From positions 124,001-188,000 of the forward strand of contig JAHDLB010000008.1 of the NCBI GenBank assembly GCA_018432315.1: 64,000 nucleotides of DNA. Reading direction: 5' to 3'. Within the stretch, counting starts at the first letter, position 1; every line of letters starts with the position of its first letter. Positions 43,951-53,388 of the stretch are shown here, piece after piece. Position numbers and translations under genes: made by a program. Under the pieces are notes generated by a model, which was given only the letters and a program-made list of their open reading frames with translations, did no database searches and had not been told where the DNA came from. This stretch comes from Anaerolineae bacterium (GTDB taxonomy: Bacteria > Chloroflexota > Anaerolineae > Aggregatilineales > Aggregatilineaceae).

Positions 43951-43983
43951 GGAATAGAGCGTTGCGATTGAAGGGCGGAAACG

Positions 43984-44601
43984 ATGAACAAGCAAATCCT
44001 CTATCCCGATCCCCGGTACAGGTCCAAGCTGGTCGTCGTCGTGATCCTGACGATGCTCGTCGCGGTCCTGTGGTGGACGGTGCCGGGGGCATACGTCGCG
44101 GGGAACGAACTGGACGGTCCCGCGCTGGGCGTGGCGCTGTCGGTGGTGGTCAACCTGATCCTGCTCGTCGCGCCGCTGGTGTTCGTGGGGCCGTATTACC
44201 GCAGTCTGCGCTACGAAATTCTCGACGACGAAGTGATCGTGATCGCGGGCATCCTCACCAAGTCGGTGAAGCACGTCCCCTACCGGACGGTGACCAACCT
44301 CAAGGTGACGCGCGGCCCGGTCGACCGGCTGTTTGGCCTGGGATCGCTCGCCATCCAGACGGCGGGCATGAGCGGCACGACCGGCGCGGAAGAGAACCTC
44401 GTCGGCCTGAGCGACGTGCAGGACGTCTATGAGGAGGTCGCGGCCCGGCTGCGCCGCTTCCGCTCGGCGATGGCACCTGACCAGGCGGGGGAGAACGGCA
44501 GCGCCGTCCCGCCGATCCCGGCTCCGGGGGGTGGCGATCGGCTGTTGAGCGAGATTCTGGACGAACTGCGCGCCATCCGGGCGCACGTGGCGCGCGAGTA
44601 A
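43984..44601 (+). CDS. Membrane PH-domain (DUF304-like) protein
   Basis: The 205 aa protein has two N-terminal membrane segments (LVVVVILTMLVAVLWWTV and ALSVVVNLILLVAPLVFV). The bacterial PH domain follows: RYEILDDEVIVIAGILTKSVKHVPYRTVTNLKVTRGPVDRLFGLGSLAIQT, here split by short intervals. This is the bPH2 fold with the conserved R-TVTNL and FGLGSL elements. A C-terminal amphipathic tail (about 150-205) ends it. Role unknown; likely membrane-linked adaptor. Confidence 0.85.
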   Translation: MNKQILYPDPRYRSKLVVVVILTMLVAVLWWTVPGAYVAGNELDGPALGVALSVVVNLILLVAPLVFVGPYYRSLRYEILDDEVIVIAGILTKSVKHVPYRTVTNLKVTRGPVDRLFGLGSLAIQTAGMSGTTGAEENLVGLSDVQDVYEEVAARLRRFRSAMAPDQAGENGSAVPPIPAPGGGDRLLSEILDELRAIRAHVARE

Positions 44602-44763
44602 CTGCGCCATTCCCACGACGACGGCGGGCGCCGGGCTATCCCCCCGGCGCTCGGTGATTCTGGCGGGCGTTTCGCCACCGCCTGGCCGGTGCTGGGTGTG
44701 GATGGCGGATCGTTGCGGTACACTTGGGGGGAAGAGTGGCGCTGCTGTTGGGGAGTGTGAACC

Positions 44764-45999
44764 ATGCGGAACCGGTGGTTGTGCCTGATCATCCTGGTGG
44801 GTGCGCTGGTGGCGGGGGCTGTGCCCGCGACGAGCGCCGCGCAGACGCGCTCCGGCGAGGGGGTGCTGGCCTACGTCTGGAAGGGAGTCGTCACCACCGC
44901 CGACGAGGAGGGCGATCCGCTGGCCTCGCCGGGGCCGGAGTTCCAGTACGGGCAGGGGGCGCGCCTGTTCTGGTCGCCGGACGCCCGCACGCTCTACATC
45001 GCGCGCGACGATGGCCTGTACGTGACCGGGCCGCAGGGCGCCGCCGCGGTGCAGATGCCCGGCCTGTATGGGCGGACCGTCACCCTCTCGCAGGACATGC
45101 AGATCATGTACTACCTGGAAACCGTCTCGCCCCAGGACCGGGACGACGGGCGCGTGTCGTACCCGCTGCGCGAGCTGAACATCACCAGCTTCGAGGGCGG
45201 GGCGGGGCGGCTGGCGGGCTACTTTGGCCGGTTCCAGCCTGGTTCCGCCATGGCCGACGTGAGCTTCGCCGCGGCGCTGTACGTGCGCGATGGCGGCCTG
45301 CTGGGCGCGGGGCGTCCCAACCTGTGGCCGACCTACGGATCGAACCTGTTCGGGACGTGCTGCTTTCCGGAGCCGGGCCTGGGGATGTTCAACGTGGGCA
45401 GCGGCGATTTCACGGTGTACGACCCCGACTTCATCCCCGGCGCGGCGGCGCTGAACCTGACGCGGACGCATCTCGCCGGGCCGACCGTCGGCGGCGCGAT
45501 CCGCGTGATCGACCTGATCACCGGCGGCACGCGCGACTACACAATCGAGCTGGCGGGCGGTCTGGGCACCGTCGAGCGGCTGGCGTGGTCGCCGGACGAC
45601 ACCTACCTGTACATCCTGGCGCGGCGCGATCCCGATCGCCCGCTGGCGCTGACCGTCGATCCGCCGTTCCCGGTCGATACGCGCAGCGCGAACATCTACC
45701 TGTACCGGCTGAACCTCGTCACCAGCACGATCCGCGAGCTGGCATGGCGCCCAGACGTATACGGCGTCAGCTCGCTGGCGGCGACCAACCGCTACGTCTT
45801 CGCGGTGGTGGTGGAGCCGAACACCGCGCTGGTCAACGCGATCAACAATGGGCAGGTCCCGCCGGGGACGCTGCCCAATGATCCGATCCTGACGCAGTAC
45901 ATGCCCGCCACGCACCTGTGGCGCGTGGACGTCATCGCCGGCAGCCCGGTCGATGTGCTCGACAACGTGTGGGGCGTGGCGGCGCGCCCGGTCCGCTAG
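44764..45999 (+). CDS. Secreted beta-propeller protein
   Basis: The 411 aa protein has a signal peptide (WLCLIILVGALVAGAVPA, cleavage near SAAQ). The rest is a TolB-like propeller with repeated short strand pairs such as LFWSPDARTLYIARDDGLYV and RLAWSPDDTYLYILARRD, though few blades match WD40 exactly. It contains two Cys together (GTCCFPEP, about residue 200). Function unknown; resembles the other propeller proteins in the window. It ends 12 bp before the convergent thiolase. Confidence 0.72.
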   Translation: MRNRWLCLIILVGALVAGAVPATSAAQTRSGEGVLAYVWKGVVTTADEEGDPLASPGPEFQYGQGARLFWSPDARTLYIARDDGLYVTGPQGAAAVQMPGLYGRTVTLSQDMQIMYYLETVSPQDRDDGRVSYPLRELNITSFEGGAGRLAGYFGRFQPGSAMADVSFAAALYVRDGGLLGAGRPNLWPTYGSNLFGTCCFPEPGLGMFNVGSGDFTVYDPDFIPGAAALNLTRTHLAGPTVGGAIRVIDLITGGTRDYTIELAGGLGTVERLAWSPDDTYLYILARRDPDRPLALTVDPPFPVDTRSANIYLYRLNLVTSTIRELAWRPDVYGVSSLAATNRYVFAVVVEPNTALVNAINNGQVPPGTLPNDPILTQYMPATHLWRVDVIAGSPVDVLDNVWGVAARPVR

Positions 46000-46011
46000 G
46001 CGCTCGCGCGT

Positions 46012-47229
46012 TTACTCGATCTCGATCGCCATCGCCACGGCTTCGCCGCCGCCCAGGCACAGCGCCGCCAGCCCGCGTTTCAGCCCGCGCTGCTTCAGGG
46101 CGTGGACCAGCGTGACCAGCACGCGCGCCCCGGACGCGCCGATCGGGTGCCCGATGGCGATCGCGCCGCCGTTCACGTTCAGTTTTTCCAGCGGGATCGC
46201 GTACCCGTCGCGGGCCAGCCCCTTGAGGTCGGCCAGCACCTGCGCGGCGAACGCCTCGTTCAGCTCGACCAGATCGACGTCGTCCATCGTCCAGCCGGCG
46301 CGCTGCAGCGCGTTCTGGATGCCCTTGATCGGCGCGGCGAACAGCCATTTCGGCTCGACCGCGGCCTGCCCATAGGCCACCACGCGGGCCAGCGGCTGGT
46401 GCCCGTGCTGCTCGGCATAGTCGCGGCTGGCGAGCACGACCGCCGCCGCGCCATCGTTCAGGCCGGGCGCGTTACCCGCCGTCACGATGCCATCCGCGGT
46501 GAAGGCCGGGCGCAGCTTCGCCAGCGTTTCCATGTCGGTGTCGGGCCGGATCGACTCGTCCTGGTCGAAAACCGTCACCTGCCCCTTGCGCCCCGGAATC
46601 TCGACCGGGACGATCTCCTCGGCGAAGCGGCCTTCGACGGTGGCGGCGTGGGCCAGTTGGTGGCTGCGGCAGGCGAACTCGTCCAACTCCTCGCGCGTGA
46701 TCTCGAACTCGCGCGCGATCAACTCCGCCGCCTCGCCCATGATCCAGTCTTCGACGTGGTCCCACAGGCCATCCCACATGACGGCGTCCTTAATCTCGAC
46801 GTGGCCGTACTTGTGCCCGGCGCGGCCTTCCAGGTGCAGGAACGGCGCGTTGGTCATGCTCTCGACGCCGCCCGCGACGTACAGGTCGCCGTCGCCCAGG
46901 CGGATGAGGCCCGCCGCCAGCATGGCCGCCTTCAGGCTGCTGCCGCACACCTTGTTGACCGCCATGCCGCCCACGTGCGGCGGCAGCCCGGCGCCCAGCG
47001 AGATCTGGCGCGGCACGGCCTGGCCAGCCCCGGCGGCGAGCACCTGCCCGATGATCACCTCGTCGACCCGGCTCACGTCGATGCCGCTGCGCTCGATAGC
47101 GGCGCGGACGGCGAACTGCCCCAGTTGGGCCGCGCGGAACGGCGCCAGCGCGCCCAACAGCTTGCCCTGGGGAAGGCGGGCGGCGCTCAGAATGACGGCG
47201 TCGCGGGGCGATTTTCCATCAGTTGCCAT
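46012..47229 (-). CDS. Acetyl-CoA C-acyltransferase (thiolase)
   Basis: The 405 aa thiolase has the acyl-accepting C95 in NKVCGSSLKAA, the His in NGGAIAIGHPIGASGAR (about residue 355), and the C-terminal Cys in LAALCLGGGEAVAM. Other signatures are GGVESMTNAPFL and MDDVDLVELNEAFAAQ. It makes acetoacetyl-CoA from acetyl-CoA, or cleaves 3-ketoacyl-CoA; the direction is not readable. The ATG at 47229 starts MATDGKSPRDAVIL. It is 38 bp after the HIT gene on the same strand, so the two are probably co-transcribed. Confidence 0.93.
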   Translation of the reverse strand: MATDGKSPRDAVILSAARLPQGKLLGALAPFRAAQLGQFAVRAAIERSGIDVSRVDEVIIGQVLAAGAGQAVPRQISLGAGLPPHVGGMAVNKVCGSSLKAAMLAAGLIRLGDGDLYVAGGVESMTNAPFLHLEGRAGHKYGHVEIKDAVMWDGLWDHVEDWIMGEAAELIAREFEITREELDEFACRSHQLAHAATVEGRFAEEIVPVEIPGRKGQVTVFDQDESIRPDTDMETLAKLRPAFTADGIVTAGNAPGLNDGAAAVVLASRDYAEQHGHQPLARVVAYGQAAVEPKWLFAAPIKGIQNALQRAGWTMDDVDLVELNEAFAAQVLADLKGLARDGYAIPLEKLNVNGGAIAIGHPIGASGARVLVTLVHALKQRGLKRGLAALCLGGGEAVAMAIEIE

Positions 47230-47267
47230 AGTTGAGTGTCCTTTCAAAAACAAGTGTTTTGACGAGC

Positions 47268-47768
47268 TTATTTCCACGCATCACGAAGCTGCGCGTAGGT
47301 CGATTCGAGCATGTCGGGGATCACGCGCGTGCCCGCTACCACGGTCATGAAGTTGGTGTCGGCCTCCCAGCGCGGGACGACGTGCAGGTGCACGTGGTCG
47401 GGAAGGCCCGCGCCCGCCCCGGCGCCGAGGTTGGCCCCGATGTTGAACGCCTGCGGGTTGTAGACCCTGCGCAGCGCCGCCAGCGCCCGGTTGAGCGTCA
47501 GCATCAGGTCGGTGAGCGCCTCGGCGGGCAGGTCCTCGATCGACGGCACGTGCGCGTAGGGCACGATCAGCAGGTGGCCGTTGTTGTACGGGTAGGCGTT
47601 CAGCGTCACGTAAACGTGCTCCGAGCGCGCCACAACGTACTCCTGGGCGTCGAACGCCGCCCCGCTGCCCTCGGCCTTGATGCAGAAGATACACCCGTCC
47701 ACCGGCTGGCGGTCTTCGCCGCGCAGATACGGCATCCGCCAGGGGGTCCACAAAAACGAGTCGCTCAT
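47268..47768 (-). CDS. HIT family hydrolase
   Basis: The 166 aa protein has the histidine triad as HVHLHVVPRW near residue 130, the CIFC zinc-binding pair near residue 27, and NAYPYNNGHLLIVPYAHV. It resembles the Ap4A hydrolase/phosphorylase-like HIT group; the nucleotide substrate is unknown. The ATG at 47768 follows GAGGTA. Its promoter is TTGGCA-N18-TACAAT upstream. Confidence 0.92.
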   Translation of the reverse strand: MSDSFLWTPWRMPYLRGEDRQPVDGCIFCIKAEGSGAAFDAQEYVVARSEHVYVTLNAYPYNNGHLLIVPYAHVPSIEDLPAEALTDLMLTLNRALAALRRVYNPQAFNIGANLGAGAGAGLPDHVHLHVVPRWEADTNFMTVVAGTRVIPDMLESTYAQLRDAWK

Positions 47769-47806
47769 TCGATTACCTCTATCCAGCAGGCCCGATCGTG
47801 ATGTGC

Positions 47807-47836
47807 ATTGTACAGCCTCGCCTGGGCGGTTGCCAA
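47807..47836 (-). promoter_or_regulatory. Promoter of the HIT-thiolase operon
   Basis: On the minus strand TTGGCA (47831-47836) and TACAAT (47807-47812) are 18 bp apart. The expected leader is about 30 nt. Confidence 0.65.
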
Positions 47837-47951
47837 TCCGATCCGACCTGTTTTGACCATACTGCCGGTAAGTTACGGGCAGGTTACAATGGGTGCCAGA
47901 TGGCTGACCTTCGCTGGCGGAGCCGGCACACAGGACCGGAGGATACCGCAG

Positions 47952-48740
47952 ATGACCGATCGATTTTCTACCGAGAGCCTGCGCCGCGCGTTGGGCGCGC
48001 GCCCGTTCAGGTTTTACGAGCGCGTCGAGAGCACGCAGGACGTCGCCCGCGAGTGGGCTCTGAGCGACCCGGCGCTGCCCAACGGCGCGGTCGTCATCGC
48101 CGAAGAACAGATCGCCGGGCGCGGGCGCGGGGGCCGGGCCTGGATCGCACCGCCCGGCAGCAGTCTGATGTGCAGCGTCGTGCTGCACCCGCACGTCGTC
48201 CCGGAGCGGCTGCCGCGCCTGACCATCGCCGGCGGGCTGGCCGTCGCCCGGACGCTCGCGCCGCTGCTGCCGGAAGGCGCGCTGGCGCTCAAATGGCCGA
48301 ATGACGTGCTGGTGAACGGGCGCAAGCTGTGCGGAATTCTGACCGAGGCCACCTGGACCGGCGACCAGCTCGGCCCGGTGATCCTGGGCATCGGGCTGAA
48401 CGTGCGCGTCGACTTCGCCGGGACGGAACTGGCAGGCGTGGCGACCAGCCTGGAGGCGGAACTGGGGCGTCCGGTGGACCGGCACGCGCTGCTCGCCAAC
48501 CTGTTGGGGCACGTGTACCGGCAGGCGGCGCGCATTCACGAGCCCGCGCTGATCGACGAGTGGCGGCGCTGGCTGCGCACGCTGGGCAGGCGCGTCACCG
48601 TGTACCCGCAGGCCGAGGGGGCGGAACCCTACAGCGCCACCGCCGAGGACGTGGACGACACCGGCGCGCTGTTCGTCCGGCTGGACACGGGCGAGCAGCG
48701 GCGCATCGTGGCGGCGGATGTCGGGCTGGCGGAAGCGTGA
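47952..48740 (+). CDS. birA: Biotin-[acetyl-CoA-carboxylase] ligase
   Basis: The 262 aa protein ligates biotin to the carboxyl carrier protein. It has the biotin-binding GRGRGGRAWIAP loop (about residue 57), ALKWPNDVLVNGRKLCGILTE, and ILGIGLNV. The N-terminal HTH repressor domain of E. coli BirA is absent, so this is the non-regulatory class I type. The ATG at 47952 follows GGAGGAT. The stop lies 15 bp from the kinase stop in the opposite strand. Confidence 0.92.
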   Translation: MTDRFSTESLRRALGARPFRFYERVESTQDVAREWALSDPALPNGAVVIAEEQIAGRGRGGRAWIAPPGSSLMCSVVLHPHVVPERLPRLTIAGGLAVARTLAPLLPEGALALKWPNDVLVNGRKLCGILTEATWTGDQLGPVILGIGLNVRVDFAGTELAGVATSLEAELGRPVDRHALLANLLGHVYRQAARIHEPALIDEWRRWLRTLGRRVTVYPQAEGAEPYSATAEDVDDTGALFVRLDTGEQRRIVAADVGLAEA

Positions 48741-48755
48741 GCCGCGCCCCGGCGG

Positions 48756-51700
48756 TTAGTAGCCCTGCGCCAGCGACACGGTGAACGGACCATCGCCGCG
48801 CACGGCGCTCACCTGAATGGTATACGTGCCGCTGGCCGGCAGCGCGACATTCTGGATCAGCCCGTTGAGGCCGGGGCCGCTGTCGTCGTCGCGGGCGATC
48901 TCGCTGCCGTCGGGGCCGATCAGCGCCAGCAGCGGGTCGAGCGCGGTATTCTCGCCGACGTCGGTGCCGATGGTCACCACGTCGCCCGCCGTCCCGGTGA
49001 AGGTCCAGGTGACCATGCCGGATTCGGCCAGCATCCCCGCCGCCTGCTGCCCATAAGCCAGGGTCGCCGTGCCTTCGGGCAGGACCTCGGCGGCGGAAGG
49101 CGTCGCTTCGGGCGCCGGTTCGAGGTCCTCGCCCGGCCAGGCGACCGGCCACACCTGCACCGGCAGCCCCTGGACCGTGGAGGCGACGACCGGCAGGCCA
49201 TCGAGCGTGATCGGCTGCGCGCCGCGCGTGAGCACGACCCGGTTGCGGTCCAGCCAGCCGACCGCGCCGCGCGCGTAACCGAGCAGGAAGCGGCTGTCGC
49301 CGGTGCGCCCCAGGACGGCGAACAACTGCCCGTTGTTGAGCGTCGCCAGCGGCGCGGCGCTGAGGTCCGGCGCGGTCAGGACCGGGGACGAGTCGACGAC
49401 CACCGTCCCAACGGCGGCGTGTTCGCTCGTGTCGAGCAGGGTTTCCACGCCCAGCGACAGCGGCACGTAAGCGAAATTGTCGAAGGCCATCACGACCGGG
49501 CTGTTGGAGTCGGTGAAGGTATACGATGCCACCCGCACGCCGCCGGTCGTCAGGTCGTCGTCGGTGAGCGCGGCCACCGGCTGGCCGTTGACGTACAGCT
49601 CGATGTAATCGCCGTACACCAGCACGCCCAGCGTGTTGCGCGCGCCCTCGCCAACGTTCACCGCCTGGCTGAACGTCGGCGCGATCAACTCACTGGCTTC
49701 ATTCTCGACCAGGCTCAACAGCCGGTACTGCTGGAAGTGGTCGATGGCGAACAGGTAGAAGTTTTCCAGGTCGGTGACGCGGAAGGCCAGCCCGTACTGG
49801 TAGTAATTCGTGTCGCTGATCACCTGGCCGGTCACTTCCAGGTAGAAGGCCGGGGCGGCTTCCGCGATCGTGTTGGGGAACGCCCAGCGCAGGAAGTCCA
49901 GGCTGGGGGACTCCATCACCAGCCGCCCGTCCTCGATGGTGCCGAACTGCCAGTCGTTGGCGTTGTCGTCGAAGCGGTCGAGCACGATCGGATCGCCGAC
50001 GGCCAGCGGGATGTTCACCAGCCCTTCGCCGGTCGCCTGGAGCATTTCCTCGCCGGACGCCAGCGGGCGGTCGTCCACCACCAGGCTGGTGACCATGCGG
50101 CTGAGCGTTTGCTGCTCGAACGGCAGGTCGAAGTCGCCCGACGGCGCGACCGCGATCAGGTACACCCAGTCATCGGCGGCCACCTCGAACAGCCACACCC
50201 ACGCGTGGATCTCCAGGTCGCGCATGTTGAGCCGGTAGGCCGGGACGGCGAAGGTGTCGACGGTTTCGCTCTGGCCGCTGAAGTCCTCGCCCAGCGGGTG
50301 CTCGACGGCGGCTGCCGGGCTGCTGGTGTCGGTGGTCAGGCCGGCGGACACGAGGTCGCCGGGCGCGCCGCGCGCGATGACCATCGTGGGGTACTGCCCG
50401 GCCAGCGGATCGCCCGAATCGACCGGCAGCAGCGAATGGGTGATGCCGAAGCCAGCCGGCGGCAGCCACTTGGCCGGGTAGTCGAGCGCCACGCCGATCG
50501 CGTCGAGCGTCACCCGCTCGAACTCGGTGGGCACGAACAGCGCCGGGTTGACGCCGCTGGTGGATTCCTCCGGGACCAGCGGCTGGCCGTCCACCGCCAC
50601 GCTGGTCACGATCGGGAACAGCACCTCGTCGCCGAACTGCTGGTCGTACTCCCCGACCGGCGCGAACCCGACGATCACCAGCCAGTCGTCGGCAGCCAGC
50701 TCGACCAGCCACGCCCAGACGTGCGTCTCGCCGCCCGCCTGATCGAGCGAATAGGCCGGGAAGCCCAGGTCCTCCACGACGCGATGCGCCCCGGTGAAAT
50801 CGGCGCCGTACAGGCTTTCGAGCGCGGCCACCGGGCTGCTGATGTCGGTCGCCAGGTTCGCCGCCTGGAGGTCCCCCGGGGTGCCGCGCCCGATGACGAG
50901 CGCCGGGTAGTAATCGTAATCCGGGTCGTTGTTGTCGATGGCGTTGAGGAAGTAATCGACGCCAAAGCCGTAATTCGTCGGCTCCTGCCACGCGACCGGG
51001 TAATCGAGCGTGACGCCGATGCCGTCGAGCGAGGCCCGCTCGAACTCAGCCGGCAGGAACAGCGCGAGGTCGATCGATTCCGGCGCGAACAGCCGCTCGC
51101 CGTCGATGACGAGGCTGTTGACCATCGGCGCGAGGACCTGCTCGCCAAACGCGAGGTCGTACTCGCCGGAAGGCACGTGCGCGATGATGTACACCCAGTC
51201 GCCGGCGGCCACCTCGATCAGCCACGCCCAGTTGTTCCGGTCGCTGGACCGGCTGTTGACCGTGTACGTGGGGAAGGCCGCGCCCTCGGCCACCCGGTGC
51301 GCCCCGGGGACCATGGCGTAGGTGTTCTCGATGGCCCGCGCCGGGCTGCTGCTATCGGTGGTGAAATTGGCCTCGACGGCTCCGGCGGGCGTCCCGCGGA
51401 ACAGCCGCAGGTATGGGTAGCGGTCAAGATCGCCGCCGCGCACCGGCTGCATGACCGCGTAGCCCGCGCTGTCGAGGTACTGCGGCGGGTCCCAGTTGGC
51501 CGGGTAGTCCAGCGACAGGCCGTACGTCGACAGCGTCGCCGGCTCAAGCGTCACCGGCACGAACAGCGCCGGGTCGACCGGCTCCGCCGTGGCGGTGGGC
51601 GAAGGCTCCGGCGTGTCGGTGGCCGTAGCGGTGGGCGTCAGGGTGTTGGTGGCCGTTGGCTCGGGCGTGTCGGTGGCGGTCGCGGTGGGTTCCGGCGTAT

Positions 51701-53252
51701 CGGTCGGCCAGATCACGACGTCGATCGACGGGTTGCCGGAGATGCGCACCGTCTCCGCGGAAATCCAGCCCACGCCCGCGATGCCGCCGCCCGCCACCTG
51801 GTACCAGCCGCCGTCCTCGCTGACGCCGATCACCAGCACGCTTTGATCGCGCTGCAGCGTGGCGACGATGTCATACCCCGCGCCCGGCCCGCGCCGCACG
51901 TGGGCCTGCTGGGTGAGCACGGTGGCGCGCGTGGTGCCCTCCGTGGCCGTGGGTGACGGCTCCGGCGTATCGGTGACGGTTGCGGTCGGCGTCAGCGTGT
52001 CCGTCGCGGTGGGTTCCGGGGTGTCGGTGGCCGTCGGTGGCGCGAGCGTGTTGGTGGGTTCCTCGGTCGGGCTGGCGAGATTGGCGACCGGGGTTTCGGT
52101 GGCCGGGTCGTCATCGCCGCCGCCAAACAGGAAATACGCGCCGCCGCCCAGGATGGCGACGATCAACAGGCCGGCCAGCCCCAGCATGATCGGGCCGGGG
52201 CCGCGCCGGGCAGGCGGGGCCGCCGGGATTGGGGTGGGCGTAGCCGGGGCACTCCCGCGCGGCGCGGCGGTCGGCTCGGCGGGCGTTTGCGGCGCCAGCG
52301 TGGACGCCTGGTCCGGCGGGCGCGCGGCGGGCCGCTGGGCGGTGACGGGCACGCCGCTCACCTCCGCGCCGATGACGGTCGCCTCCAGGCCATCGACCGG
52401 CGCGGGTCCCACGCCCGTCTCGACGGCGCGCACCGCTTCGGCGAAGTCGTGCGCCATCGCCTCGGTGGATTGGTAGCGGGCGTCGGCTTCTTTCGCCAGC
52501 GCCTTGAGGATCACGGCCTCGATGGCCGGGTGAATGTCCGGGTTCAGCGCGCGCGGGGGCGGGGGCGCGTCGTTGAAATGCTTGTACATCAGCGTATAGG
52601 GCGTGTCGCCGGAGAACGGGAGCTGCCCCAGCACCATCTCGTAGAGCACCACGCCCAGCGCGTAGGTGTCCGTCCGCGCGTCGACCGCCTCGCCGCGCCA
52701 CTGTTCGGGCGCCATGTAAGCGGGCGTGCCCAGGATGTTGCCGGTGGCGGTGAGCTTGCTCGTCCCGGCCAGCATCTTGGCGATGCCGAAGTCGGTCAGG
52801 TAGGCGTTGTCGCGCTCGTCGAGCAGCACGTTGTTCGGCTTCAGGTCGCGGTGGATGATGCCCTGCTCGTGCGCGAAGGTGAGCGCGCTGGCGATCTGCG
52901 AGAGCATCCGGCTGGCGAGCGGCAGGTCCAGCGGGCCGGATTTCAGGCGGTCGTCGAGGCTGCCGCCCCGGACGAGGCGCATCACGATGTAGATGTTCTT
53001 GCCCTCGCGCCCGAAGTCGATCACCGGCAGGATGTGCGGGTGCTGCAGGCGCGCGATCACCTGCGCCTCGTGCTGGAACCGCGCGATGAACTGCTCGTCG
53101 TCGGCCAGCTCGCGCGCCATGACCTTGATCGCCACGTCGCGATCCATCGAGGTCTGCCGCGCCAGGTAGACCGTCGCCATGCCGCCGCGGCCCAACACTG
53201 CCGCGATCTCGTATTGTCCCAGGCGCTGGTTGATCAGATCGTCACTAGCCAT
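48756..53252 (-). CDS. Very large membrane Ser/Thr protein kinase with extracellular repeats
   Basis: The 1498 aa protein begins with a Hanks-type kinase (about residues 11-280). It has GRGGMATVYLA, K43 in DVAIKVM, H134-R135-D136, D154-F-G and GTPAYMAPEQ, so the catalytic residues are intact. A membrane segment lies at about 355-375. The outer part has an SH3 domain (HVRRGPGAGYDIVATLQ), TPEPTAT-rich linkers, and three repeats of about 165 residues, each beginning ALFVP or ALFLP and containing LDYPA/V W. A lectin-like jelly roll, a further SH3-like segment and a pre-peptidase C-terminal-type domain complete it. The kinase probably senses an external signal. The start at 53252 is MASDDLIN. Confidence 0.92.
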   Translation of the reverse strand: MASDDLINQRLGQYEIAAVLGRGGMATVYLARQTSMDRDVAIKVMARELADDEQFIARFQHEAQVIARLQHPHILPVIDFGREGKNIYIVMRLVRGGSLDDRLKSGPLDLPLASRMLSQIASALTFAHEQGIIHRDLKPNNVLLDERDNAYLTDFGIAKMLAGTSKLTATGNILGTPAYMAPEQWRGEAVDARTDTYALGVVLYEMVLGQLPFSGDTPYTLMYKHFNDAPPPPRALNPDIHPAIEAVILKALAKEADARYQSTEAMAHDFAEAVRAVETGVGPAPVDGLEATVIGAEVSGVPVTAQRPAARPPDQASTLAPQTPAEPTAAPRGSAPATPTPIPAAPPARRGPGPIMLGLAGLLIVAILGGGAYFLFGGGDDDPATETPVANLASPTEEPTNTLAPPTATDTPEPTATDTLTPTATVTDTPEPSPTATEGTTRATVLTQQAHVRRGPGAGYDIVATLQRDQSVLVIGVSEDGGWYQVAGGGIAGVGWISAETVRISGNPSIDVVIWPTDTPEPTATATDTPEPTATNTLTPTATATDTPEPSPTATAEPVDPALFVPVTLEPATLSTYGLSLDYPANWDPPQYLDSAGYAVMQPVRGGDLDRYPYLRLFRGTPAGAVEANFTTDSSSPARAIENTYAMVPGAHRVAEGAAFPTYTVNSRSSDRNNWAWLIEVAAGDWVYIIAHVPSGEYDLAFGEQVLAPMVNSLVIDGERLFAPESIDLALFLPAEFERASLDGIGVTLDYPVAWQEPTNYGFGVDYFLNAIDNNDPDYDYYPALVIGRGTPGDLQAANLATDISSPVAALESLYGADFTGAHRVVEDLGFPAYSLDQAGGETHVWAWLVELAADDWLVIVGFAPVGEYDQQFGDEVLFPIVTSVAVDGQPLVPEESTSGVNPALFVPTEFERVTLDAIGVALDYPAKWLPPAGFGITHSLLPVDSGDPLAGQYPTMVIARGAPGDLVSAGLTTDTSSPAAAVEHPLGEDFSGQSETVDTFAVPAYRLNMRDLEIHAWVWLFEVAADDWVYLIAVAPSGDFDLPFEQQTLSRMVTSLVVDDRPLASGEEMLQATGEGLVNIPLAVGDPIVLDRFDDNANDWQFGTIEDGRLVMESPSLDFLRWAFPNTIAEAAPAFYLEVTGQVISDTNYYQYGLAFRVTDLENFYLFAIDHFQQYRLLSLVENEASELIAPTFSQAVNVGEGARNTLGVLVYGDYIELYVNGQPVAALTDDDLTTGGVRVASYTFTDSNSPVVMAFDNFAYVPLSLGVETLLDTSEHAAVGTVVVDSSPVLTAPDLSAAPLATLNNGQLFAVLGRTGDSRFLLGYARGAVGWLDRNRVVLTRGAQPITLDGLPVVASTVQGLPVQVWPVAWPGEDLEPAPEATPSAAEVLPEGTATLAYGQQAAGMLAESGMVTWTFTGTAGDVVTIGTDVGENTALDPLLALIGPDGSEIARDDDSGPGLNGLIQNVALPASGTYTIQVSAVRGDGPFTVSLAQGY

Positions 53253-53294
53253 CGGGTGCCGCACCCTTTAACACGATGGTGAAGATGCTCTAGG

Positions 53295-53323
53295 AGCGTA
53301 CTGGAAAACCGCCCAATAAGCAA
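53295..53323 (-). promoter_or_regulatory. Candidate kinase promoter
   Basis: On the minus strand TTGCTT (53318-53323) and TACGCT (53295-53300) are 17 bp apart. The match to consensus is moderate. Confidence 0.4.
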
Positions 53324-53343
53324 GTAAAAAGCCGTATAAATCC

Positions 53344-53369
53344 GCGGGCCGCGATGTGTCCCGGCCCGC
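53344..53369 (-). terminator. Hairpin after the oxidoreductase gene
   Basis: GCGGGCCG (53344-53351) and CGGCCCGC (53362-53369) form a perfect 8 bp stem with a 10 nt loop. On the minus strand it is followed by GGATTTATACGGCTTTTTAC, with U residues but not directly after the stem. Confidence 0.5.
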
Positions 53370-53388
53370 CCGCCCGGATGTGCTGGCC

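Noticed and set aside
49419-51956. Long plus-strand frame of 845 codons opposite the kinase
   Set aside because: It is a shadow frame made possible by high GC; the minus-strand kinase shows clear domains. The same applies to the long antisense frames at 2896-4530, 35949-38234, 43774-45915, 58368-61412 and 13469-15928.
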